From contig CAMCTL010000079.1 of the NCBI GenBank assembly GCA_945878515.1, positions 1 through 14,615 on the forward strand: a stretch of 14,615 nt of DNA. The letters are read 5' to 3'. Positions 6,480-13,178 of this stretch are shown one piece after another. This DNA comes from Flavobacterium psychrophilum (GTDB lineage: Bacteria; Bacteroidota; Bacteroidia; Flavobacteriales; Flavobacteriaceae). A program made the translations under genes and the position numbers. The notes beneath the pieces were generated by a model, which worked only from the letters and a program-made list of their open reading frames with translations, was not told the origin of the DNA and made no database searches. How positions within the stretch are numbered: position 1 is the first letter of the stretch; every line of letters begins with the position of its first letter.

Positions 6480-7748
6480 ATGAATTTACTGCTGCAATCT
6501 GCCACCTGCAAACTGAAATCTGCAATCTCAATAACTGGTTCAAAATCGGAAACCAATAGATTATTATTATTACAAGCTTTATTTCCTGCAATTACCTTAG
6601 AGAATACGTCCAATTCTGATGATAGCGAAGTAATGATTAAAGCATTAAAAGAGTTTAATTCAAAAGCAGGAATTCTCCCTTCGGGGGTTAGGGGGCTCGA
6701 CATTCACCATGCAGGCACTGCCATGAGGTTCTTAACCGCTTATTTTGCTGTGAGCGAGGGCCGAGAAGTGGTCTTGACAGGTTCCCAAAGAATGACCGAA
6801 CGTCCTATAAAACTATTGGTCGAGGCCTTGCAACAATTGGGAGCGCAAATCACATACGAAAAAGAAGAAGGCTATCCGCCAATACGAATTAAAGGACAAA
6901 GAATCACCAAAAATAAAGTTAGCATTCCTGCTAATGTGAGTAGCCAATACATTTCGGCATTGTTGCTGATTGCTCCAAAACTAGAAAATGGAATCGAATT
7001 GACCTTGGATGGCGAAATTACATCCATTCCTTATATCAAAATGACCTTGGCATTGCTCAACGAAATCGGTGTCGAAACTACTTTTGAAGGCAATACCATT
7101 GCAGTAAAACCATTAACAATAAACAATCAACCACAAACTTTAATAGTGGAATCCGATTGGAGCTCAGCTTCTTATTTTTTTAGTATTGTGGCTTTATCTG
7201 AAATAGGTGCAGAAATTACATTGTCAAGTTACAAACAAAATAGTTTACAAGGCGATTCCGATTTAGTAGAAATTTATGCAAAAATGGGAATACTAACACG
7301 TTTTGAAGAAAACAAAATAACGTTGATAAAACAACCCAACTTTAAACTTGAATCTTTAAACTTGGATCTCAACAATACCCCGGACATTGCACAAACCATT
7401 GTAGTGTCTTGTCTTGGTTTAGGAATTGGTTGTCATTTGTCAGGACTGCACACTTTGAAAATCAAGGAAACCGATAGGCTAGAAGCACTGCGAATTGAAT
7501 TGACAAAATTAGGAGCCAATATTTCAGTAACCAATGATAGTTTGACTTTAGAGCCATCTACAAATGATATCATTGAAAGGAACGTAGCAATCTCAACCTA
7601 CAACGATCATAGAATGGCTATGGCATTTGCTCCTTTGGCGTTAAAAGTGCCCATAATTATCGAAAATGCCGAGGTAGTTTCAAAATCATATCCTGCTTTT
7701 TGGGAAGATTTAAGAGAAATAGGTTTTAAAGTTGAAAACTTGATTTAA
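6480..7748 (+). CDS. aroA: 3-phosphoshikimate 1-carboxyvinyltransferase (EPSP synthase)
   Basis: The sixth step of the shikimate pathway: transfer of the enolpyruvyl group of PEP to shikimate-3-phosphate, feeding aromatic amino acid and chorismate synthesis in the cytoplasm. At 422 residues it is of normal size. Expected active-site residues are present: K22, S23 and R27 (GSKSETNR), the HAGTAMR loop (77-83; most homologues have NAGTAMR), R108 (TERPI), D302 (TPDIAQT), K329/E330/R333 (KETDR), the NDHRM motif (375-379) and K402 (KSYPAFW). Two oddities trace to repeats. Residues ~5-16 are encoded by a CTGCAATCT-type repeat, and residues 64-73 (GILPSGVRGL) by a GC-rich palindromic repeat inserted between the first helix and the HAGTAMR loop. 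The frame is intact and the enzyme is probably functional. Confidence 0.96.
   Translation: MNLLLQSATCKLKSAISITGSKSETNRLLLLQALFPAITLENTSNSDDSEVMIKALKEFNSKAGILPSGVRGLDIHHAGTAMRFLTAYFAVSEGREVVLTGSQRMTERPIKLLVEALQQLGAQITYEKEEGYPPIRIKGQRITKNKVSIPANVSSQYISALLLIAPKLENGIELTLDGEITSIPYIKMTLALLNEIGVETTFEGNTIAVKPLTINNQPQTLIVESDWSSASYFFSIVALSEIGAEITLSSYKQNSLQGDSDLVEIYAKMGILTRFEENKITLIKQPNFKLESLNLDLNNTPDIAQTIVVSCLGLGIGCHLSGLHTLKIKETDRLEALRIELTKLGANISVTNDSLTLEPSTNDIIERNVAISTYNDHRMAMAFAPLALKVPIIIENAEVVSKSYPAFWEDLREIGFKVENLI
6490..6528 (+). repeat. CTGCAATCT repeat forming the aroA 5' end
   Basis: CTGCAATCT occurs at 6492-6500 and again at 6520-6528, with related CTGCCACCTGCAAACTGAAAT-like text between. The same style of low-complexity text fills the preceding intergenic gap, so the repeat tract appears to run into the coding region and encode residues ~5-16 of AroA, just before the catalytic GSKSETNR. 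Confidence 0.5.
6675..6697 (+). repeat. GC-rich palindromic repeat in frame within aroA
   Basis: A CTCCC arm, a TTC turn and then GGGGG-TTA-GGGGG-CT make up 23 bases strikingly richer in GC than the surrounding gene. The design is the same as the intergenic repeat at 9170-9195 (CTCTCC, TTGG, AGG, TTGGGG). Its reading contributes residues LPSGVRGL to AroA without breaking the frame. Confidence 0.6.
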
Positions 7749-7752
7749 AAAA
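7747..7752 (-). terminator. T-run directly after tRNA-Pro
   Basis: On the minus strand six T residues follow the tRNA 3' end after two bases, and they overlap the aroA stop codon (TAA at 7746-7748) on the other strand. With the tRNA arms as the hairpin, this could end tRNA transcription. Confidence 0.4.
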
Positions 7753-7753
7753 G

Positions 7754-7827
7754 TCGGGATGACTGGATTCGAACCAGCGACCCCTAGCACCCCATGCTAG
7801 TACGCTACCTGGCTGCGCTACATCCCG
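7754..7827 (-). tRNA. tRNA-Pro (anticodon GGG)
   Basis: A complete 74-base cloverleaf on the minus strand. The acceptor stem CGGGATG/CATCCCG pairs fully, the D stem is GCGC/GCGT, the anticodon stem CTAGC/GCTAG is perfect around loop ATGGGGT, the variable loop is GGGTC, and the T arm is GCTGG-TTCGAAT-CCAGT. The anticodon GGG (7791-7793 on the + strand as CCC) reads proline codons CCC and CCU. The discriminator base is A, and CCA is not encoded, so it must be added after transcription. The gene ends 5 bases from the stop codon of the converging aroA. Confidence 0.95.
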
Positions 7828-7836
7828 AATGTTTTG

Positions 7837-7844
7837 CAAATATA
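7837..7844 (-). promoter_or_regulatory. -7 element of tRNA-Pro
   Basis: On the minus strand TATATTTG matches TAnnTTTG and ends 9 bases before the first base of the tRNA, so transcription would start within a few bases of the mature 5' end. No TTG at the usual -33 distance is evident. Confidence 0.45.
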
Positions 7845-7928
7845 TTAAATCAAAAACAATTTTGTAACATTTCATGAAAACGCAGTAAAAATTTTCTGGC
7901 TTCACGTCTATGTTGCAAAAGAAAAAAA

Positions 7929-7978
7929 CTTCGTGAATTTTCCGCAAAAAACACTTTGCGACTTGGCGTATTTGTGGC
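7929..7978. repeat. Degenerate TTTGCG-type intergenic repeat
   Basis: Related units such as CTTCGTGAATTTTCCGC (7929-7945) and CTTTGCGACTTGGCG followed by TATTTGTGGC (7954-7978) follow one another. This CTTTGCGACTT style of text is one I recognise from intergenic DNA of Flavobacteriaceae. No gene is visible in the whole 7828-8102 gap; apart from this repeat it holds only the tRNA and queA promoters and a pyrimidine repeat. Confidence 0.45.
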
Positions 7979-8004
7979 AAAAACAAAAATAAACCACGAA
8001 ACAC

Positions 8005-8036
8005 TTGACAACGCCTATCTCACAATCGTATATTTG
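8005..8036 (+). promoter_or_regulatory. Bacteroidetes-type promoter of queA
   Basis: TTG at 8005-8007 and TATATTTG at 8029-8036 (TAnnTTTG) are separated by 21 bases, within the usual range for the Bacteroidetes primary sigma factor. The transcript would start near 8040, giving queA a leader of about 60 bases. Confidence 0.65.
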
Positions 8037-8065
8037 CAAAATGTTTAAAGTTGAACCATAAAAAA

Positions 8066-8098
8066 CCTCAACCTTCTAACCTCTAACTTCTAACTTTT
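8066..8098 (+). repeat. CTAAC/CTTCTAAC repeat in the queA leader
   Basis: A run of units close to CCTCTAACTT (ACCTCAACC, TTCTAACC, TCTAACTT, CTAACTT) lies immediately before the queA start codon. It would sit in the 5' untranslated region downstream of the promoter at 8005-8036. It contains no Shine-Dalgarno sequence. Confidence 0.5.
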
Positions 8099-8102
8099 AA
8101 AA

Positions 8103-9152
8103 ATGAAATTATCCCATTTTCAATTCAATTTACCAAAAGAACTTCTTGCAGAATATCCAGCCGAAAACCGCGACGAATCTCGTTTGATGGTAATTGACAG
8201 AAAAAAACAGACTATAGAGCACAAAATGTTCAAAGATGTTATCAATTATTTTGATGAAGGCGATGTATTAATTTTGAACAATACTAAAGTTTTTCCGGCC
8301 CGATTATACGGAAACAAAGAAAAAACAGGTGCTAGAATAGAGGTTTTTTTATTGAGAGAACTCAATTCCGAACAAAGACTTTGGGATGTACTTGTAGATC
8401 CTGCACGGAAAATTCGTATCGGAAACAAATTGTATTTTGGCGATGACGATTCATTAGTTGCTGAGGTAATCGATAATACTACCTCACGAGGAAGAACTTT
8501 GCGTTTTCTTTATGACGGTTCTTACGAAGAATTTAGAAACAAATTAACTGAATTAGGAGAAACTCCAATTCCAAAATACATCAACAGGGACGTAACTCCC
8601 GAAGATGCCGAACGTTATCAAACTATTTATGCCAAAGAAGAAGGCTCTGTGGCTGCGCCAACTGCGGGTTTGCATTTTTCAAAACATTTGTTGAAAAGAT
8701 TGGAAATTAAAGGTGTAAAATTTGCCGAAGTAACGCTACATGTTGGTTTGGGAACTTTTAATCCAGTAGAAGTAGAAGATTTGTCAAAACACAAAATGGA
8801 TTCTGAAGAATTGAAAATTACCCAAGAAGCCTGCGATATTGTAAATAGTGCAAAAGAGAAAAAGAAACGCATTTGCGCTGTGGGAACTACTTCTATGCGC
8901 GCTATCGAAAGTTCGGTTTCCTCTCAAAGAATGTTAAATCCTTATGATGGTTGGACCAATAAATTTATTTTTCCACCACACGATTTCAGTTTGGCAACTT
9001 GTATGATAACCAATTTTCATACGCCAAAATCAACATTATTAATGATGATTTCAGCTTTTTGCGGTCATGATTTAATGAAATTGGCTTACGAAGAAGCCAT
9101 CAAAGAAGGATATAAATTCTATTCTTATGGAGATGCGATGTTAATCATCTAA
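8103..9152 (+). CDS. queA: S-adenosylmethionine:tRNA ribosyltransferase-isomerase
   Basis: QueA transfers and isomerises the ribosyl part of S-adenosylmethionine onto preQ1 in tRNA, forming epoxyqueuosine at the wobble position of GUN-anticodon tRNAs. The length of 349 residues is typical. Family hallmarks are visible in order: the N-terminal [31 protein letters not shown], the [14 protein letters not shown] block near residues 179-192, [18 protein letters not shown] and the C-terminal [18 protein letters not shown]. The protein is soluble. It has its own promoter and terminator and is read as a single-gene unit, next to the tRNA-Pro that lies on the opposite strand. Nothing is missing or unusual. 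Confidence 0.97.
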   Translation: MKLSHFQFNLPKELLAEYPAENRDESRLMVIDRKKQTIEHKMFKDVINYFDEGDVLILNNTKVFPARLYGNKEKTGARIEVFLLRELNSEQRLWDVLVDPARKIRIGNKLYFGDDDSLVAEVIDNTTSRGRTLRFLYDGSYEEFRNKLTELGETPIPKYINRDVTPEDAERYQTIYAKEEGSVAAPTAGLHFSKHLLKRLEIKGVKFAEVTLHVGLGTFNPVEVEDLSKHKMDSEELKITQEACDIVNSAKEKKKRICAVGTTSMRAIESSVSSQRMLNPYDGWTNKFIFPPHDFSLATCMITNFHTPKSTLLMMISAFCGHDLMKLAYEEAIKEGYKFYSYGDAMLII

Positions 9153-9169
9153 ATAACATATTTCCACTT

Positions 9170-9195
9170 CCTCTCCGTTGGAGGTTGGGGTGAGG
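9170..9195. repeat. Short palindromic intergenic repeat
   Basis: CCTCTCC, GTTGG, AGG, TTGGGGTGAGG form an interrupted palindrome (CCTC at one end, GAGG at the other, inner CTCC/GGAG) in the gap after queA. The layout is the same as the shorter copy inside aroA at 6675-6697, and the type is familiar as a dispersed repeat in Flavobacteriaceae. Confidence 0.6.
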
Positions 9196-9200
9196 ATATA

Positions 9201-9230
9201 AAATCTCGTCAGCAATGGCGAGATTTTTTA
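9201..9230. terminator. Intrinsic terminator between queA and the flavin reductase
   Basis: AAATCTCG (9201-9208) pairs with CGAGATTT (9219-9226). With the inner TC/GG pairs this gives a 10-bp stem and a 6-base loop, followed by TTTTATTTT. It terminates queA on the + strand. The converging flavin reductase stop codon (9228-9230) sits on its edge, so it may serve both strands. Confidence 0.8.
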
Positions 9231-9866
9231 TTTTAAAAATGATTTCGAAGGAACATCCTTTCTAGCATATTGAAAACGGTCTACCAATTTTGGCAAACAA
9301 TATCCGTCTAGTCCATTTAAAGAAATAACATTTCCTCTATCGAGCTGCAGCCATCCATCTTCGTGCTGTAGCTTTTCGTCAAAAAATAAGTTTTCAATTG
9401 ATGCAATAACGTGAATTGTGTCATTTTCTTTAATGTAATATTCATTCAAATATTTGCAATGCAACTGTACCGGACTTCCCTTTACAAAAGGGATTTCAAT
9501 ATCATTTTTGTATTCTTCTTCTAAATTAGTTTTGTCAAACTCCGAAATCCCCAAATCATAATTCGCAGAAGTGTGATGAGCATCTGCAATCATATTCTCG
9601 GTAATGTGATTTACCGTAAAAAAACCAGTTTCTCGAATGTTTTTATAGGTATCTCTCGGAACTGTGGTAGGTCGCATGATGAATCCGATTAGTGCAGGAT
9701 GGCTTCCTAAATGGGTAACACTACTAAAAATCGCTACGTTAGATTTACCTTCAGCAGATTTTGTTGCAATAAGGTTAGCCGATTTATATCCAGTGCAAGA
9801 ATTAATTAAATTCAGCCGCTCTATTTTTTCCATGTTGGAAATGTCTTCTCTTGTAATTTTTTTCAT
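9228..9866 (-). CDS. Flavin reductase-family protein (FMN-binding split barrel)
   Basis: A cytoplasmic protein of 212 residues of the flavin reductase (DIM6/NTAB-like) family, which binds FMN or FAD and commonly reduces it with NAD(P)H. Supporting stretches are the N-terminal strand region CTGYKSANLIATKS, NVAIFSSVTHLGSHPALIGF, FIMRPTTVPRDTYKNIRETG and FFTVNHI, the usual order for the flavin-contact part of the fold. I choose the ATG at 9866 (MKKITREDI): the frame is open 24 codons further upstream, but that stretch is low-complexity, and a TATCTTTG promoter element at 9884-9891 lies inside it. The gene stands alone on the minus strand, converging on queA and divergent from the copper cluster. 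The substrate or partner oxygenase is unknown. Confidence 0.85.
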   Translation of the reverse strand: MKKITREDISNMEKIERLNLINSCTGYKSANLIATKSAEGKSNVAIFSSVTHLGSHPALIGFIMRPTTVPRDTYKNIRETGFFTVNHITENMIADAHHTSANYDLGISEFDKTNLEEEYKNDIEIPFVKGSPVQLHCKYLNEYYIKENDTIHVIASIENLFFDEKLQHEDGWLQLDRGNVISLNGLDGYCLPKLVDRFQYARKDVPSKSFLK

Positions 9867-9883
9867 AATGCGTTTATCTACTG

Positions 9884-9891
9884 CAAAGATA
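9884..9891 (-). promoter_or_regulatory. -7 element of the flavin reductase gene
   Basis: TATCTTTG on the minus strand matches TAnnTTTG and ends 17 bases before the chosen start codon at 9866, implying a leader of about 10-15 bases. No TTG stands at a canonical distance. The element helps fix the start at 9866. Confidence 0.5.
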
Positions 9892-10047
9892 ATTTTGTTT
9901 ATCAAAATAAAAAAATTATTAAACAAAATTACATTCATTGAAATAGTAAAACAAACCTATACAATTTTCATGTCCATTATTATAAATCTATTTGATTTTA
10001 TAAAATGTCGAGGAAATAAATTAACAAAATATTTTAATATTATGCCT

Positions 10048-10055
10048 TATCTTTG
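10048..10055 (+). promoter_or_regulatory. -7 element just before the Cys-rich gene
   Basis: TATCTTTG is a full match to TAnnTTTG and ends only 4 bases before the ATG at 10060, so transcription would begin at or next to the start codon and give a leaderless message. No TTG is found at the -33 position (TTA at 10021-10023 is the nearest). Confidence 0.45.
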
Positions 10056-10059
10056 GCAA

Positions 10060-10431
10060 ATGAAGAAACGGTTACACATATTAATCATAATACTAACGCT
10101 TGGCTACTTTTTATTGCCAACTTTGAGTTATGCATGTGGGACTAAATCAGAAAAATCCTGTTGCAAAAAAGAAATCTCTTCCAAAACCGAAAAGAAAGAC
10201 TGTTGCAAAAACAAACAATCCAAAGACGAGGACAATCGTTGCGACGGAAAATGCGGACACTCAAACTGCACCTCTTCAACATTAGTAAATTTTAGTATAA
10301 TTTCATTTTACGAGATTGAATTTAATAACAATAATTTTGAGTTTTCTACTGGAAAACCAAAATTTTATCATTCAGAAACCTTTATTTCTTCGGGTTTTAC
10401 TTCCGTTTGGCTTCCGCCAAAAATAAAATAA
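10060..10431 (+). CDS. Small exported Cys-rich protein of the copper cluster
   Basis: A protein of 123 residues with an N-terminal signal peptide (MKKRLHILIIILTLGYFLLP, cut probably after SYA). The frame runs far upstream, overlapping the flavin reductase, but only from this ATG does it begin with a signal peptide. The mature part begins with a hydrophilic, Lys-rich stretch holding eight cysteines, including two CC pairs (SCCKK, DCCKN) and CDGKCGHSNC, a good metal-binding set. The rest (FEIEFNNNNFEFSTG... SVWLPPKI) has no recognised domain. The position at the head of genes with heavy-metal-associated domains suggests a periplasmic or surface copper binder. No classical lipobox is visible. 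I do not recognise a named family; the function is inferred from composition and neighbours. Confidence 0.7.
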   Translation: MKKRLHILIIILTLGYFLLPTLSYACGTKSEKSCCKKEISSKTEKKDCCKNKQSKDEDNRCDGKCGHSNCTSSTLVNFSIISFYEIEFNNNNFEFSTGKPKFYHSETFISSGFTSVWLPPKIK

Positions 10432-10465
10432 TTTAGAACTTTCACAGCCATAAAACTGTCTTGTC

Positions 10466-10486
10466 GAAAACAAATACTTTGTTTTC
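10466..10486. promoter_or_regulatory. Perfect inverted repeat upstream of the copper operon
   Basis: GAAAACAAA (10466-10474) and TTTGTTTTC (10478-10486) are exact complements around TAC, 38 bases before the HMA-DUF3347 start codon. An operator for a dimeric regulator or an RNA hairpin is possible. The T-rich stretch after it (TTATTTATTT) is weak for a terminator. Confidence 0.4.
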
Positions 10487-10524
10487 AAAATTATTTATTT
10501 ACAAAAAATTAAAATTTTATCACA

Positions 10525-11397
10525 ATGAAACTATTATCAAAAACATTGGTAGCAATCACTGTATTGTTATCATTTACAGTGTGCAATGCACAAATTAAAA
10601 ATTCAGTAACTGAAACAGTTAAAGTCTCTGGTAACTGCGGAATGTGTAAAACAACAATCGAAAAAGTAGGCAGTTTAAAAAACACCGCCAAAGTAGATTG
10701 GAACGCAGATACACAAATGGCGACATTAACTTATGATAGTAAAAAGACCAATCAAGATGAAATACTTAAACGGATTGCATTATCAGGTTACGACAGCGAA
10801 AAATTTCTTGCTCCAGATGATGTTTACAATAATCTACACGGTTGTTGCCAATACGAACGTGTAGCAAAAGTTGCTGTAAAAGAGGAAAACAAAACGATGG
10901 CTAGCACCGAAGACCATTCTAATCACGCTAATCATTCCGAAATGGCTACTCCAGTAATTCAAAGTGAAAATCATTTAAAATCCGTATTTGACAACTATTT
11001 TTTAGTGAAAGATGCTTTAGTCACTTCTGATGGAACTAAAACAGCTGCGGCTGCGCAGGAATTCTTGACTGCTATTAATAATGTTAAAATGGATAAACTT
11101 GAAATGGATGTTCATATAGTTTGGATGAGAGTTGTAAAAGCATTAAAAGAAGATGCGGGATATATCGCTGATACAAAAGAGATAAAACAACAACGCAATA
11201 ATTTCATTACATTATCTAAAGATATTTACACGTTGATTAAAATTTCTAATTATGGAACTTCTGTTTACTATCAATTTTGCCCAATGGCAAATGATGGCAA
11301 AGGCGCCAATTGGTTAAGTAAAGAAAATGCAATAAAGAATCCGTATTATGGTTCAATGATGTTGAGTTGTGGTAAAACTGTTGAAACGATTAAATAA
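10525..11397 (+). CDS. Exported HMA domain-DUF3347 copper-binding protein
   Basis: A 290-residue periplasmic protein. A signal peptide (cut after NA at ~22) precedes a heavy-metal-associated domain (~30-95) with metal ligands C38 and C41 in SGNCGMCK, a variant of the GMTCxxC loop. A second cysteine pair, C107/C108 (HGCCQY), and a His/Met-rich linker (H131, H134, H137) follow. The C-terminal ~145-285 is DUF3347-like, with a helical core and the conserved stretches YYQFCPMANDGKG (C252, M254) and YYGSMMLSCG (C282). Such domains occur beside copper efflux genes and in CusB-type adaptors. The likely role is to capture copper in the periplasm and pass it on. It is the first gene of a tight operon; the next start codon follows after one base. 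Confidence 0.85.
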   Translation: MKLLSKTLVAITVLLSFTVCNAQIKNSVTETVKVSGNCGMCKTTIEKVGSLKNTAKVDWNADTQMATLTYDSKKTNQDEILKRIALSGYDSEKFLAPDDVYNNLHGCCQYERVAKVAVKEENKTMASTEDHSNHANHSEMATPVIQSENHLKSVFDNYFLVKDALVTSDGTKTAAAAQEFLTAINNVKMDKLEMDVHIVWMRVVKALKEDAGYIADTKEIKQQRNNFITLSKDIYTLIKISNYGTSVYYQFCPMANDGKGANWLSKENAIKNPYYGSMMLSCGKTVETIK

Positions 11398-11398
11398 A

Positions 11399-11866
11399 AT
11401 GAGAACCATCATTTTTATAGTCCTATTAATTGTAAATACTACAATAGTAAATGCCCAACTAAAACTTGGCGATAATATTCCAAACATTACTTTGAAAAAT
11501 CAAAATAATGTAGCAGTAAGTATAAATCATTTCAAAGAGAAATTTGTTCTTATTGATTTTTGGGCTTCGTGGTGTGCACCATGCAGATTAGGTAATAAAA
11601 AATTAGTAAAACTCTATAGCAGCACTAATTCAAGCAAAATTGAAATCATCGGAATTGCACTTGATACTGATAAAACCCAATGGGTAAAAGCGATTGAAAA
11701 AGACAAAATAGAATTTACGCAACTCATAGATCCAAAAGGTTTTGATGCCAATACTGCAGTTCAATTTGGAGTAGAAGAATTACCTGCCAAATTTCTATTT
11801 AATGAAAAAGGAATTCTAATAGCCATTAATCCAACAGAGGAAGAAATCATTAAATATTTAAATTAA
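11399..11866 (+). CDS. TlpA/ResA-like periplasmic thiol-disulfide protein
   Basis: A protein of 155 residues with a signal peptide (MRTIIFIVLLIVNTTIVNAQ) followed by a thioredoxin-like domain of the TlpA/AhpC-TSA type. The redox pair is C59/C62 in WASWCAPC, and the cis-proline is P129 (EELPAKF). The ATG at 11399 is chosen over one ten codons upstream because it begins the signal peptide and lies one base after the previous stop. In this operon it probably keeps the cysteines of the neighbouring HMA proteins reduced, which they need to bind Cu(I). It is shorter than membrane-linked TlpA and has no extra domain. Confidence 0.88.
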   Translation: MRTIIFIVLLIVNTTIVNAQLKLGDNIPNITLKNQNNVAVSINHFKEKFVLIDFWASWCAPCRLGNKKLVKLYSSTNSSKIEIIGIALDTDKTQWVKAIEKDKIEFTQLIDPKGFDANTAVQFGVEELPAKFLFNEKGILIAINPTEEEIIKYLN

Positions 11867-11871
11867 AAAAA

Positions 11872-12369
11872 ATGAAAAAAATATATAACATTTACGTTCT
11901 ACTAGTTTCAATAATAATGCTAGTAAACATAAAAGGAAATGCACAAATTTCAAAAGCAGAAATAAAGGCAACTGGATTAACCTGTTCAATGTGTTCCAAT
12001 GCAATAAACAAACAGCTCAAAAGTTTACCTGAAGTGGTCAATGTCGAAACCGACCTAAACACCAATACTTTTACAGTAACAATAAAAGAAGGCAATACCT
12101 TAAGCCCAAAAATATTTAAGGATAAAGTTGAAAAAGCTGGTTTCTTTATTGGTTCTTTGGTGCTAACAACAAAATCGGAGGCCATTAAAAGCACTGGTTA
12201 TGTAGTAGTCAATAACGCCTCAAATACTAATACCGAAGTCCAATTTCAAATTTTAGACAAAGGTTATGTTACCGAAAAAGAGTTTAAAAAGTTATCAAAG
12301 TCGTTCAAAAATGTTGAAACTTATGCATTAAATAGCGAGGATGATTTTCACATTAAAATTATAAACTAA
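11872..12369 (+). CDS. Exported HMA-domain metal-binding protein
   Basis: A protein of 165 residues with a signal peptide (to about NAQ25), then an HMA domain (~28-95) with a classical metal loop, GLTCSMC (C38, C41). The remaining ~70 residues (KSTGYVVVNN to DDFHIKIIN) have mixed strands and helices and no recognised family. HMA proteins are normally cytoplasmic copper chaperones or domains of ATPases; an exported one implies handling of Cu(I) in the periplasm. It starts 5 bases after the thioredoxin-like gene, and its stop overlaps the start of the next gene by one base (TAATG), so translation is likely coupled. Confidence 0.85.
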   Translation: MKKIYNIYVLLVSIIMLVNIKGNAQISKAEIKATGLTCSMCSNAINKQLKSLPEVVNVETDLNTNTFTVTIKEGNTLSPKIFKDKVEKAGFFIGSLVLTTKSEAIKSTGYVVVNNASNTNTEVQFQILDKGYVTEKEFKKLSKSFKNVETYALNSEDDFHIKIIN

Positions 12370-13178
12370 TGAGAAAGGTAGTTATTCTTTTTTTTGTGTT
12401 AGTATTTCAAAAAAATTACAGTCAAGAACTTTTTGTCGTTACTGATCCGGCTAGTAATGTTCCTGCAAATACGTTGAGCGTTAGAGTGATGCAATCCGTC
12501 TTTAAAGAGCAAGTTGAAACCGGCTATAATTACCATGCGATGCCAGAAATAAGCTATGGCATTTCTAAAAATTTAATGGTAAGAAGTACAGTATTCCTGA
12601 GCACACGAAGCAATAGTATCATTGCAGAAGGTGCAAGCTTTTATGCAAAATATCGCGTTTTCTCGACAGATGACGTCAACAGCCATTTTCGCATAGCTAC
12701 TTTTGGTCGATACAGTTTTAACAAAGCCGACATTCACCAAGATGAAATTGAAATTATGGGACACAATACTGGTTTTGAAACAGGAATTATTGCCACCCAA
12801 CTTATTAAAAAAGTCGCAGTAAGTTCTTCAGTAAGTTTTGAAAAAGCTTTTGATAACAAACCTTATTATGTCTTTCCATCAAATCAAGGCAACAATGCTA
12901 CAAACTACACACTTTCAATCGGAAAATTGATGTATCCTAAAAAATATACCAGTTATAAGCAGACCAACATCAATTTAATGTTAGAGTTTTTAGGTCAAAC
13001 AATCAATCAAAACGGAAAATCATATCTTGATTTGGTGCCATCGGTTCAATTTATTATCAACAGTCAAGCAAGAATTGATTTAGGATACCGCCAAGAATTA
13101 TACAATTCAATGACGCGTTCTGCACCAAATGGTGTGTATTTTAATTTAGAATACAATTTTTTCAATGTTATAAAATAA
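12369..13178 (+). CDS. Probable outer-membrane beta-barrel protein of the copper operon
   Basis: A protein of 269 residues with a signal peptide (MRKVVILFFVLVFQKNYSQ). The rest is rich in alternating, aromatic-capped strands (for example YHAMPEISYGI, FRIATFGRYSFN, INLMLEFLG, ARIDLGYRQEL, YFNLEYNFF), as expected of a transmembrane barrel in the outer membrane. No TonB box, plug or enzyme motif is seen. The overlap of its start with the preceding HMA gene argues for a shared job, perhaps metal passage or anchoring at the outer membrane. It could also be a transporter-like hypothetical protein of an unnamed Bacteroidetes family; I do not recognise the family. Confidence 0.65.
   Translation: MRKVVILFFVLVFQKNYSQELFVVTDPASNVPANTLSVRVMQSVFKEQVETGYNYHAMPEISYGISKNLMVRSTVFLSTRSNSIIAEGASFYAKYRVFSTDDVNSHFRIATFGRYSFNKADIHQDEIEIMGHNTGFETGIIATQLIKKVAVSSSVSFEKAFDNKPYYVFPSNQGNNATNYTLSIGKLMYPKKYTSYKQTNINLMLEFLGQTINQNGKSYLDLVPSVQFIINSQARIDLGYRQELYNSMTRSAPNGVYFNLEYNFFNVIK

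Noticed and set aside
7726..8004. Minus-strand open frame of 92 codons across the tRNA-Pro
   Set aside because: It is a translation of the tRNA cloverleaf (reading VAQPGSVLAWG...), a well-known false gene, plus non-coding repeat DNA.
9867..9938. Upstream extension of the flavin reductase (24 extra codons)
   Set aside because: Low-complexity residues, no family similarity, and a TATCTTTG promoter element lies within it; the ATG at 9866 fits better.
9664..10059. Upstream extension of the Cys-rich gene to 9664
   Set aside because: The extension overlaps the flavin reductase antisense and the signal peptide only begins at 10060.
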